From: DASQPJ01 sp036268355
GTDB taxonomy: Bacteria; Actinomycetota; Actinomycetes; Sporichthyales; Sporichthyaceae
NCBI GenBank assembly: GCA_036268355.1
Contig: DATAUG010000223.1
Span: forward strand, 1 to 64,000
Direction: 5' to 3'
Length of the DNA: 64,000 bases
Shown here: one piece after another, positions 23,896-31,918 of the stretch
Position numbering within the stretch: position 1 is the stretch's first letter
How the letters are laid out: every line of letters starts with the position of its first letter
Notes under the pieces: generated by a model
Told to the model about the DNA's origin: nothing
The model's input: the letters and a program-made list of their open reading frames with translations, nothing else
The model's database searches: none
Made by a program: the position numbers and the translations under genes

Positions 23896-25740
23896 ATGGG
23901 CCACTACAAAGCCAACCGCCGCGACATCGACTTCAACCTCTTCGAGTTCCTGCGCCGCGACCAGGTCCTCGGCACCGGCGCCTACGCCGAGGTCGACGTC
24001 GACTCCGCTCGCGCCCTGCTCGACGAGACCGAGCGCCTCGCGACCGAGGACCTCCCCGACTCGATGATCGACTCGGACCGCGTCCCGCCGGTCTTCGACC
24101 CGGTCACGCACTCGGTGGTCATGCCCGAGACGTTCAGGAAGGCGCAGCACGCCTACATGGACTCCGAGATGTGGCGGCTGGACCTGCCGGCTGAGATCGG
24201 CGGCACCGCTGCGCCGATGACGTTGCGCTGGGCGATCCAGGAGATGGTGCTCGGCGCAAACCCCGCCGTGCACATCTACGCCGCCGGCCCGGGCTTCGCA
24301 ACCGCGCTGTTCCGCAACGGCACCGAGGAGCAGAAACGCCTGGCGCAGCTGATGGTCGACAAGCGCTGGGGCGGCACGATGTGCCTAACCGAGCCGGATG
24401 CCGGTTCCGACGTCGGCGCCGGCCGCACCAAGGCCGCACTGCAGCCCGACGGCACCTGGCACATCACCGGGGTCAAGCGGTTCATCACCTCGGCCGAGCA
24501 CGACATGGCCGACAACATCATCCACTTCGTGCTCGCCCGCCCCGAGGGCGCTCGACCGGGCACCAAGGGCCTGTCGCTGTTCATCGTGCCGAAGTTCAAT
24601 GTCGACATCGCCACCGGCGAGCTCGGCGAACGCAACGGCGTGTACGTGACCAACGTCGAGCACAAGATGGGCCTGAAGGCCTCCACCACCTGCGAGCTGA
24701 CCTTCGGCGACACAGGAACAACGGGAGGTGGCCCAGCCGTGGGCATCCTGCTGGGCGACGTCCACGACGGCATCGCGCAGATGTTCCAGATCATCGAGAA
24801 CGCCCGCATGATGGTCGGCACCAAGGCCATCGCAACGTTGTCGACCGGTTACCTGAACGCGCTGGAGTACGCCAAGGAACGCGTGCAGGGCCCGGACCTG
24901 ACCCGGTCGACCGACAAGACCGCGCCACGGGTGACGATCATCCACCACCCCGAGGTCCGCCGGTCGTTGATGATGCAGAAGGCCTACGTCGAGGGCATGC
25001 GCGCGCTGGTGCTGTACACCGCCAGCATCCAGGACGAGATCTACGCCGACTTCCTGGTCGGCAACCAGCCGGACAAGACCTCCGAGAGCCTCAACGACCT
25101 GCTGCTCCCGCTGGTGAAGGGCGTCGGCTCGGAACGCTCCTACGCCCTGCTCGCCGATGCACTGCAGATCTTCGGCGGTTCGGGCTACCTGCAGGACTAC
25201 CCGCTGGAGCAGTACATCCGGGACGCGAAGATCGACACCCTCTACGAGGGCACCACCGCGATCCAAGGCATGGACTTCTTCTTCCGCAAGATCGTCCGCG
25301 ACCAGGGTCAGGCGTTGACCGCGCTGGCCGACCAGATCGAGAAGTTCGCCGCCGACGACCCGGCCGGTCCGCTGGGTGCCGAGCGGGCGCTGCTCGGGAC
25401 AGCCCTGGCCGATGTGCAGGCGATCATCGGCACGATGGTCGGCTCGTTGACCGACGCCATGGGCGAGGTCACGGCGATGTACCAGGTCGGGCAGAACACC
25501 ACGCGCCTGCTGATGGCCGCCGGCGACCTGGTGATCGGGTGGCTGTTGCTGCGGCAGGCGCAGGTGGCGCTGGCGGCGTTGGACAAAGCGCCCGGCCAGC
25601 GCGACACGGCCTTCTACCGGGGCAAGGTCGCCGCGGCCCGCTTCTTCGCCGCCCAGGTACTGCCCACGCTGCACGCGCAACGGTTGATCGCCGAGGGGAT
25701 CGACAACTCGCTGATGGCCGTGGCCGAGAGCGAGTTCTGA
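23896..25740 (+). CDS. fadE: Acyl-CoA dehydrogenase, FadE5-like
   Basis: 614 residues from ATG 23896 after GGAGGCGAG. The length and the N-terminus (MGHYKANRRDIDFNLFEFL) are those of mycobacterial FadE5, longer than classical 380-residue enzymes. FAD-domain signatures are MCLTEPDAGSDVG and WHITGVKRFITSAEHD. The catalytic base Glu lies in DTLYEGTTAIQGMDFF, and the extra C-terminal helical domain is present. It catalyses alpha,beta-desaturation of long-chain acyl-CoA in beta-oxidation. It is transcribed alone, behind the TACT-N4-AGTA operators. Confidence 0.95.
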   Translation: MGHYKANRRDIDFNLFEFLRRDQVLGTGAYAEVDVDSARALLDETERLATEDLPDSMIDSDRVPPVFDPVTHSVVMPETFRKAQHAYMDSEMWRLDLPAEIGGTAAPMTLRWAIQEMVLGANPAVHIYAAGPGFATALFRNGTEEQKRLAQLMVDKRWGGTMCLTEPDAGSDVGAGRTKAALQPDGTWHITGVKRFITSAEHDMADNIIHFVLARPEGARPGTKGLSLFIVPKFNVDIATGELGERNGVYVTNVEHKMGLKASTTCELTFGDTGTTGGGPAVGILLGDVHDGIAQMFQIIENARMMVGTKAIATLSTGYLNALEYAKERVQGPDLTRSTDKTAPRVTIIHHPEVRRSLMMQKAYVEGMRALVLYTASIQDEIYADFLVGNQPDKTSESLNDLLLPLVKGVGSERSYALLADALQIFGGSGYLQDYPLEQYIRDAKIDTLYEGTTAIQGMDFFFRKIVRDQGQALTALADQIEKFAADDPAGPLGAERALLGTALADVQAIIGTMVGSLTDAMGEVTAMYQVGQNTTRLLMAAGDLVIGWLLLRQAQVALAALDKAPGQRDTAFYRGKVAAARFFAAQVLPTLHAQRLIAEGIDNSLMAVAESEF

Positions 25741-25764
25741 TCTGAGCCCCCCGTGGTCTCGTAG

Positions 25765-25937
25765 GGGGTGACACCCCCATCGACCGCCCGCCGGCGACGA
25801 CACGCCCCGAACACCCCTCGCACGGGGTGACACCCCCACGACGGCTGAGCCACCTGTGGTCGTACGGGGTGACACCCCCATCGACCGCCCGCCGGCGACG
25901 ACACGCCCCCAACACCCGTCGCACGGGGTGACACCCC
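25765..25937. repeat. Two copies of a two-core palindromic repeat (GGGGTGWCACCCC family)
   Basis: Cores GGGGTGACACCCC lie at 25765-25777, 25824-25836, 25866-25878 and 25925-25937. Spacing 59, 42 and 59 shows a ~72-bp unit (core, 46 bp, core) duplicated with a 101-bp period. The inner parts of the two copies are nearly identical. The same unit appears at 42249-42321 and 59869-59940. It lies after fadE and before the end of the convergent transporter, so it may also terminate both. Confidence 0.8.
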
Positions 25938-26005
25938 ACGACGGCAGCGGGGGAGCCTGTGGCCGCCGGTAGCCGAGTTCGCGGCCGCGCGCGCACCCGT
26001 CCGCG

Positions 26006-27280
26006 TCAACCCCCGATCAGCCGCAGGCCGAGCCAGAGGGCGGCCGTGGCCGCGGCGATCCCGGGGGCCACCGTGCACAGGGCGTGCCGGGTGAACGCGG
26101 CCAGGCTCACCGGCACGCCCGCGGCACGCGTCACCCGCAGCCACAGCAGCGTGGCCAGCGATCCGACGTAGGTCAGGTTCGGGCCCACGTTCACCCCGAT
26201 CAGCGTGGCAAGGACGGCGCCGGGACCGGCGGGCGCTGCCGCGGGCAGCAGCAGCAGCACCGCGGGCAGGTTGTTGACCAGGTTGGCCAGCAGCGCCGCT
26301 ACCGTGGCGAGCACGAAAAGGCCGAGCAGTCCGCGATCACCGTGGACCGCCTGCCGGACCACCTGGCCCAGGCCACGCCGCGAGACCGCGTCGACCAGCA
26401 CGGCCAGTGCGGCGACGAACAGCAGGAACGCCGGGTCGAGCCAAGCCGCCAACCTTCCGGGGGACACCGTCCCGTCGACCACGCGCCGGGCGCCGAGCAG
26501 CACCGCGCCGCCCCCGGCGACGATGGCCACCGGCACGCCGGTCGGTGAAGAGAGCAGGAAGCCGGCCAACGTGGTGCCCAGCACCGCGAGGGCCCAACGG
26601 GGCGGACGAACAGCGTGAGCCGCCCCGCCGGCGCCCGAACCGGCGCCCGAACCCGCGCGCGAACCGCCGCCCGTACGCAGGTCGCCCGCGAAGCACCACC
26701 GGGCCCCCGCGTACTCCACCGCCAGCACGGCCAGCGTCGGCAGGGCCATCAGCGCGGCGAACCGGGCCACCGACAGGTCGGCGGCGTGGAAGGCCAGCAG
26801 GTTGGTGAGGTTCGAGACCGGGAGCAACAAGGAACCCGAGTTGGCCACGTGCAGGGTGGCGTGCAGGTGCGGCCGGGCCCGGACCCCGGCCCGGGCGGCC
26901 GTCGCGAGGACCACCGGCGTGAACAGCACCACGGTGGCGTCCAGGCTCAGCACGGTGGTCACCGCGAACGCGATCGCGACGACCCACCCGAGCAGCCCGA
27001 CAGGCCCGTTCCGGGCCGAGCGGGCCAACAGCGACCCCGCCCAGTCGAAGACGCCCTCGATCTCGCACAGTCGGGCGAGCACGAGGACGGCCGCCAGGAA
27101 TGCCAGCGTGGGCGCCAGGGCCCGCAACTGGGTACGGGCGGCGGCGGTGGACTCCAGGCCGCTCGCCAGACACACCGCGGCGGCCGGGACGGCGACGGCC
27201 GCCTCCGGGATCCCCCGGGGTCGCGCGATCGCGACGGCCAGGGTCAGCGCCAACAGGCCGAGGCAGGCCATGAGCGCCAA
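26006..27280 (-). CDS. ArsB/SLC13-like anion transporter
   Basis: 424 residues with ~11 TM helices. A TTG at 27280 is supported by AGGAGG at 7-nt spacing; the ATG at 27271 is the alternative. Characteristic ArsB/NhaD-superfamily (IT superfamily) elements are ATTVLSLDATVVLFTPVV, HVANSGSLLLPVSNLTNLLAF and LLANLVNNLPAVLLLLPAA, plus GVNVGPNLTYVGSLATLLWLR. Those hairpins bind the anion. ArsB exports arsenite. No ArsR or ArsC neighbour is present, so the substrate may instead be another oxyanion or a carboxylate. Confidence 0.82.
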   Translation of the reverse strand: MALMACLGLLALTLAVAIARPRGIPEAAVAVPAAAVCLASGLESTAAARTQLRALAPTLAFLAAVLVLARLCEIEGVFDWAGSLLARSARNGPVGLLGWVVAIAFAVTTVLSLDATVVLFTPVVLATAARAGVRARPHLHATLHVANSGSLLLPVSNLTNLLAFHAADLSVARFAALMALPTLAVLAVEYAGARWCFAGDLRTGGGSRAGSGAGSGAGGAAHAVRPPRWALAVLGTTLAGFLLSSPTGVPVAIVAGGGAVLLGARRVVDGTVSPGRLAAWLDPAFLLFVAALAVLVDAVSRRGLGQVVRQAVHGDRGLLGLFVLATVAALLANLVNNLPAVLLLLPAAAPAGPGAVLATLIGVNVGPNLTYVGSLATLLWLRVTRAAGVPVSLAAFTRHALCTVAPGIAAATAALWLGLRLIGG

Positions 27281-27464
27281 GCCACCGCCTCCTCGCCGCG
27301 CACCCCATGATCGTTGTCGGCCCGGTGGAAGGTATGTTCGCCGAAGAGCGGCGGATCAGCGGCACCGCCCGGGGGCGGCGTCGCGACCATCCGCCGCCGG
27401 CTGCGCACAAGCCCGTCGCATGGAGGCGCCCGCCCGGCACACCGTTGCAACCGAAGCACACGGA

Positions 27465-28139
27465 ATGACGAAGATGGATCACATGAGCACCCAGCATGCG
27501 GACGTTGCGACACCCACGACGCAGCCGCTACGGCGTGAGCCGATGCAACGGCGCAGCGTGGCCCGGGTACAACGCATGCTGGACGCCGCCCAGGAACTCG
27601 TCGCCGAGGTCGGCTACGACGCGCTGACCACGACGCTCATCGCCGAACGCGCCGGGGTGTCCATCGGGTCGCTCTACCAGTTCTTCCCCGACAAGCAGGC
27701 CGTGGTCCGCGCGGTGGCGCTGCGCAACCTCGAGATGTTCAGCGACCGGCTGACCGGGATGGTCCGCTCCCGTTCCCTGCAAACCTGGTGGGACGTCGTC
27801 TCCGAGGTCATCGACCAGTACGTGGACATGCACCAGAAGATCCCCGGTTTTCGGGCGATCCGCTTCGGCGACGTGGCGGACTTGCACCTGCTGGATCCCG
27901 AGCGGGACAACGACACCGTCGTGGTCGACCGATTCATCGAGTTGATTGCGCCGTTCGCGCGCGTCCGGGCCACCGAGACGGTGCGGCTGGATCTGGTCAT
28001 CGCGGTTCGCATCGCGGACTCGTTGACCCGCTACGCCTTCGAACGCGATCCGGCGGGAGACATCGACGTGCTCGAGGAGACCAAGCGGGTGGTCAGGGCG
28101 CACCTGAGTCGCGCCCTGGGTGATCCACAAGTCCCGTGA
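27465..28139 (+). CDS. TetR-family transcriptional regulator
   Basis: 224 residues if started at ATG 27465; ATGs at 27474 and 27483 are in frame and equally plausible. The HTH RMLDAAQELVAEVGYDALTTTLIAERAGVSIGSLYQFFPDKQAVVRAVA is a textbook TetR N-terminus. The C-terminal ligand domain is all helical, with no recognised subgroup. It is divergent from the ArsB-like gene and followed by an intrinsic terminator. Possible targets are that transporter and the fadE operators ~3.6 kb upstream. Confidence 0.9.
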   Translation: MTKMDHMSTQHADVATPTTQPLRREPMQRRSVARVQRMLDAAQELVAEVGYDALTTTLIAERAGVSIGSLYQFFPDKQAVVRAVALRNLEMFSDRLTGMVRSRSLQTWWDVVSEVIDQYVDMHQKIPGFRAIRFGDVADLHLLDPERDNDTVVVDRFIELIAPFARVRATETVRLDLVIAVRIADSLTRYAFERDPAGDIDVLEETKRVVRAHLSRALGDPQVP

Positions 28140-28142
28140 AGC

Positions 28143-28163
28143 CACCCGTCAAGGGTGTTTTTT
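28143..28163 (+). terminator. Intrinsic terminator after the TetR gene
   Basis: CACCC-GTCAA-GGGTG followed by TTTTTT, the only classical U-tract terminator I noticed in the window. Confidence 0.8.
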
Positions 28164-28282
28164 GGCCATAACTTCACTGGCACTCCGAGACGAACACGCG
28201 CACCATGTCGGCGTAGGCCACGCCGGATGTGTTTCCCATCCGCCTCGGCGTCCTCGTGTTCCTCAGTGAAAGGCTGGCCGCT

Positions 28283-29503
28283 GTGCCCGAGGTGGCATCC
28301 GAAGCAACAGCTCGTCAGCGCCGCCGCGGAGCCGCACTGCTGCTCAGCATGGGCCTGCTGGGCGGGTGCGCCACCAGTGTCGCCGCCACGCGGGTCGAGA
28401 CCGAGGCCAAGACCGCGCCGCAGACCGCCCCGGCACCGGCGACCGCCGCGACCGCCGCACCGGCCGTGGACTCCAACCTGTTGCCCGGCATGCCGTTGCC
28501 GCTGGATCCCAACAACCTCTACGCCGCCGACGGTCCGGGCATGCTGGCGCCGTTCCTGCGCGACGTGACCCCGCGCGTCTACGTCCCGAACTCCCGCGGG
28601 CACACCGTCGACGTGATCGACCCGGCCACCGGCAAGATCATCCAGAGCATCGACGTCGGCATCAACCCGCAGCACGTCGTGCCGTCCTGGGACATGCGCA
28701 CGCTTTGGGTGAACAACGACAAGGGCAACTCGCTGACCCCGATCGACGCGTTGACCGGCCTGGTGGGCGCACCGGTCCCGGTGCACGACCCGTACAACCT
28801 GTACTTCACGCCGGACGGCAAGTCCGCGGTGGTGATGGCGTCCGAGGACCGGCAGATCGTCTTCCGCGACCCGCACACGATGGCGATCCAGTCCACGCTG
28901 CCGGTCGCCTGCGACGGCGTGAACCACGCCGACTTCTCGCCCGACGGCAAGTACATGATCGTCACCTGCGAGTTCACCGGCGAGCTGCTCAAGGTCGACG
29001 TGGTCAACCACACCCTGCTCGGCACGCTGATGCTGGACAAGGGCGCGATGCCGCAGGACATCAAGATCGCGCCGGACGGCAAGGTCTGGTACGTCGCCGA
29101 CATGATGCGCAACGGCATCTACACCCTCGACGGCGACAACTTCAAGGTCACCGGCTTCATCCCGACGGGCAAGGCCACGCACGGGCTGTTCATCAGCCGG
29201 GACGCCAAGCTGATGTACATCAGCAACCGGGGCGAGGGCTCGATCTCGACATTCGACCTGGCCACCCAGAAGCTGATCGGCAAGTGGTTCATCCCCGGCG
29301 GCGGCAGCCCGGACATGGGCGGCCTGAACGTCGACGGCGACATCATGTGGGTGTCCGGTCGCTACAACAGCGTGGTCTACGAGATCGACCTGAAGAACTG
29401 GAAGCTGCTGGCGAAGATCCCCGTCGGCGCGCAGCCACACGGGCTCTGCGTCTGGCCGCAGCCGGGCCGGTACTCGCTCGGCCACACCGGGGTAATGCGG
29501 TAG
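28283..29503 (+). CDS. YVTN-type beta-propeller lipoprotein
   Basis: 406 residues from GTG 28283. A basic n-region (RQRRRG) and hydrophobic core end in the lipobox LLGGC, so it is a lipoprotein. After an Ala/Thr/Pro linker, residues ~90-400 contain repeated blades such as RVYVPNSRGHTVDVIDPATG, TLWVNNDKGNSLTPIDALTG and LMYISNRGEGSISTFDLATQ. This is the 40-residue YVTN/nitrite-reductase-like repeat. No heme or Cu ligand motif is evident. It converges with the kelch lipoprotein gene. Confidence 0.88.
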   Translation: MPEVASEATARQRRRGAALLLSMGLLGGCATSVAATRVETEAKTAPQTAPAPATAATAAPAVDSNLLPGMPLPLDPNNLYAADGPGMLAPFLRDVTPRVYVPNSRGHTVDVIDPATGKIIQSIDVGINPQHVVPSWDMRTLWVNNDKGNSLTPIDALTGLVGAPVPVHDPYNLYFTPDGKSAVVMASEDRQIVFRDPHTMAIQSTLPVACDGVNHADFSPDGKYMIVTCEFTGELLKVDVVNHTLLGTLMLDKGAMPQDIKIAPDGKVWYVADMMRNGIYTLDGDNFKVTGFIPTGKATHGLFISRDAKLMYISNRGEGSISTFDLATQKLIGKWFIPGGGSPDMGGLNVDGDIMWVSGRYNSVVYEIDLKNWKLLAKIPVGAQPHGLCVWPQPGRYSLGHTGVMR

Positions 29504-29583
29504 CGGGCGGACCATCGGCGCGAACCTGGGCAGAGGTCTGCTCGCGAAAAGCACGAGCCAAGTCGGTTCGTCGTTGTTACATT

Positions 29584-29600
29584 GCGGCGCTCCGCGCCGC
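29584..29600. terminator. Bidirectional hairpin between propeller genes
   Basis: GCGGCGC-TCC-GCGCCGC, a perfect 7-bp stem, between the convergent stops at 29503 and 29662. Confidence 0.7.
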
Positions 29601-29661
29601 TTCGCGCTCGCTGCGCTCGCAGTGGTCGGGCCGTCGGGCCGAATCACACGACGACCCGAAG

Positions 29662-30738
29662 TCAGTAACCGGGGGCGGTGGTCGCCTGGTTGCCCGGCCC
29701 GTCCGCGGGTGATTCGAGGATCTGCAACCGGTCGGTCTCCAGCGACGGACCGGCGACCGGGCCGCCGGCCGGGATGTACAGCCGCTCGTGGGCCACAGCG
29801 GCGCCGATGCCCTGGACCGGCTGTGGCAGTTTCGCCAGCATGGTCCAGGCGTTCGTGGTCGGGTCCCAGGCCCAGACGTCGCCGAAGACCTTGGTCTCGG
29901 TCGAGTTCTCGCCACCGATCACGACGAATCTGCCGCCGAAGTCCGCGCCCGCGAAGGAGTTGCGCGGGGCCGGCAGCGCGGCCGCTGTGGACCACTTGTC
30001 GGTGGCCGGGTCGTAGACGTCGTGCTCGGTGTTCTCGCCCGGCCGCCCGCCGACCACGTGGATCTTGCCGGCCACCACGGCGTACGCGGTGTGGTCGGTG
30101 GCCCGCGGGATCGCGGCCGCGGTGGTCCAGGTCCCGGTGGCCGGGTCGTAGACGTCGTGGCGGGTGATGTCGCGCTGCTGCGAGTCGCGCCCGCCGATCA
30201 GGTGGATCTTCCCGTCGAGGACGACCGCCACAGCGGCCGCGCGGGGGGTGGGCATCGGCGGCAGGGTCGTCCACTTGTCGGTGGCCGGGTCCCACCGGAA
30301 CACCTCGTCGGAGACGCCCTTCGGGCTGTACCCGCCCATTGCGTAGAGCATCCCGCCGACCGAGGTCGTCCCGACGTGGTCCAGCTGATCGGGCAGGTCG
30401 GCCGCGGTGACCCACTTGTCGACGGTCAGGTCGAGGTAGACGTGCACGCTGTGGTGCGGTTTGCCCCCGAGGTAGCCACCGACCACGTGGATCTGGTTGC
30501 CGCCGACCAGCGCGACGCCGATCTCGCTGACCGCGACCGGCAACTTCGGGCCGTCGGTCCAGACGAACGATGACGGGTCGAATGTCGTCGGTCCCGGGGT
30601 TGGGTCCAGCGGACGGGAGGCCGGCGAACCCGCCGGTACACTCACGGTCGGTAACACCGCGGCGCCAGTTCCACTCGACCCGCAGGCCGCCAGCAGCAGG
30701 ACGAGACCCAGCCCACCGATCTTCTGACGCATCGTCAT
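29662..30738 (-). CDS. Kelch-repeat beta-propeller lipoprotein
   Basis: 358 residues. The signal LGLVLLLAAC is a lipobox, so it is lipid-anchored. Residues ~60-340 carry five to six kelch blades, each with the paired glycines and the spaced Tyr/Trp: IHVVGGYLGGKPHHSVHVY, MLYAMGGYSPKGVSDEVFRW and IHLIGGRDSQQRDITRHDVY. Kelch propellers bind glycans or proteins; a catalytic Cys-Tyr centre as in galactose oxidase is not seen. It starts 12 nt after the amidase gene, so the two form an operon. Confidence 0.9.
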   Translation of the reverse strand: MTMRQKIGGLGLVLLLAACGSSGTGAAVLPTVSVPAGSPASRPLDPTPGPTTFDPSSFVWTDGPKLPVAVSEIGVALVGGNQIHVVGGYLGGKPHHSVHVYLDLTVDKWVTAADLPDQLDHVGTTSVGGMLYAMGGYSPKGVSDEVFRWDPATDKWTTLPPMPTPRAAAVAVVLDGKIHLIGGRDSQQRDITRHDVYDPATGTWTTAAAIPRATDHTAYAVVAGKIHVVGGRPGENTEHDVYDPATDKWSTAAALPAPRNSFAGADFGGRFVVIGGENSTETKVFGDVWAWDPTTNAWTMLAKLPQPVQGIGAAVAHERLYIPAGGPVAGPSLETDRLQILESPADGPGNQATTAPGY

Positions 30739-30750
30739 CCAAGGCCGGTC

Positions 30751-31521
30751 TCAGAGCCTGCGGTCGCGCAGGGCGGGAAACTCCTTGCGCACCTCGGCAA
30801 CCCGCGACGCGTCGATCTCGACATCGAGCACCGTCTCCGTCGTCCCCGCCTCGGCCAGCACCTCGCCCCAAGGATCCACCACCAGCGAGCCGCCGGCCTG
30901 CACCACGCCGACCTGCGTGCCACAGGCGCCGGCGGCAAGCACGAACGCCAGGTTCTCCACCGCTCGGGCCCGAGCGAGCAGCCGCCAGTGCTCCGCGCGT
31001 CGAGCGGGCCACGACGCGCTGACCAGGAACGCCTGCGCCCCCGAGTCGAGCAGGGCGCGGAACAGCTCGGGGAAGCGCAGGTCGTAGCAGGTGGCAATGC
31101 CGAGCGTGACCTCGGGCAGCTTCCAGCACACCAGTTCGGTGCCGGGCGCGACCATGACCGCCTCACCGGAGTCGAACCCGAACCGGTGGATCTTGCGGTA
31201 CCGCTGGACCGGCACACCGTCCGGGTCGATCAGGACCGCGGTGTTGTAGAGCCGGTCTCCCTCGCGCTCGACGATCGAACCGGCGTGCAGGTGGACGCCG
31301 GCGGCCCGCGCGGCCGCGCACATTGCCGTCACCACCGGCCCGTCCAGGCCCTCCGCGGTCAGGTCCCACTGGTCGGGCGCCCAGGCGCCGTGCGCCCACA
31401 GCTCGGGCAGCACGACCAGGTCGGCCCCGGCGCAGCTGCGCACGATCGACGCCGCCCGGGCGATCCGCTCGGCCATGGGCTCGGCCAACGAAACGTCCAG
31501 CTGGACCAGACACACCCGCAT
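30751..31521 (-). CDS. Carbon-nitrogen hydrolase (nitrilase superfamily, omega-amidase-like)
   Basis: 256 residues. The catalytic triad of the superfamily is in place: E40 (LVVLPELWAHG), K110 (RYRKIHRFGFDSGE) and C145 (ATCYDLRFPELFRAL). The RFPE after the Cys is typical of the omega-amidase/Nit2 and deaminated-glutathione amidase branch, which hydrolyses amides of 2-oxo acids or dGSH. Cytoplasmic, full length. The substrate is inferred only to the level of a small amide. First gene of an operon with the kelch lipoprotein. Confidence 0.88.
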   Translation of the reverse strand: MRVCLVQLDVSLAEPMAERIARAASIVRSCAGADLVVLPELWAHGAWAPDQWDLTAEGLDGPVVTAMCAAARAAGVHLHAGSIVEREGDRLYNTAVLIDPDGVPVQRYRKIHRFGFDSGEAVMVAPGTELVCWKLPEVTLGIATCYDLRFPELFRALLDSGAQAFLVSASWPARRAEHWRLLARARAVENLAFVLAAGACGTQVGVVQAGGSLVVDPWGEVLAEAGTTETVLDVEIDASRVAEVRKEFPALRDRRL

Positions 31522-31724
31522 GCCGACAGTCTGCCCGCCCGGCGCCGAGCCTGCGCTCAGGCAACCCGGGCGAAACTGTCGGCGCCGTCGATTAGCGTGG
31601 AAAGTGGGGGCCCGGTGGTGTGCCCCACCCTTCGGGGGGTGGAGCGGTAGTCGCGCTTGCAGAGTGCAGCGGTATCGCGCCTGGTGAGATCGAGCGGCGT
31701 CCTTGGCTCCGGACCTGGGCCCGG
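31522..31724. other. Amidase upstream region with a terminator hairpin
   Basis: 203 bp between the amidase start and the tandem repeats. CCACCC (31625-31630), a 6-nt loop and GGGTGG (31637-31642) form a hairpin that could end the bkd transcript. The amidase promoter should lie nearer 31522. Confidence 0.5.
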
Positions 31725-31918
31725 CTCAAGAGCAGCGCGGTCGCCATGTCGGTCAACACAGCACCGAGCCGACGTCGAGGGGGCAACCGCTCAGAACAAC
31801 AGCGCGGTCGTCGGGTCGGTCAACACAGCACCGAGCCGACGTCGGGCGGGGAACTGCTCAGAAGAGCAGCGCGGTCGCCGGATCGGTGAGCACCGAGCCG
31901 ACGTCCACCAGGAACCGC
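31725..31918. repeat. Triplicated 3' end of the E2 gene (~66-bp tandem repeat)
   Basis: Copies begin at 31725, 31790 and 31857 (CTCA…AGCAGCGCGGTCG…ACCGAGCCGACGTC). The third copy encodes the last residues of E2, VDVGSVLTDPATALLF. The other two lie downstream of its stop and differ at several positions. The period is 65-67 bp. It looks like local duplication of the gene end. Confidence 0.85.

Noticed and set aside
25765..25937. Possible CRISPR array (four regularly spaced repeats)
   Set aside because: Spacing is 59, 42 and 59, the 'spacers' are copies of each other, and no cas gene is present. It is a duplicated palindromic repeat.
31725..31918. Possible CRISPR or minisatellite
   Set aside because: The repeat unit includes the coding 3' end of E2 with no unique spacers; it is a tandem gene-end duplication.
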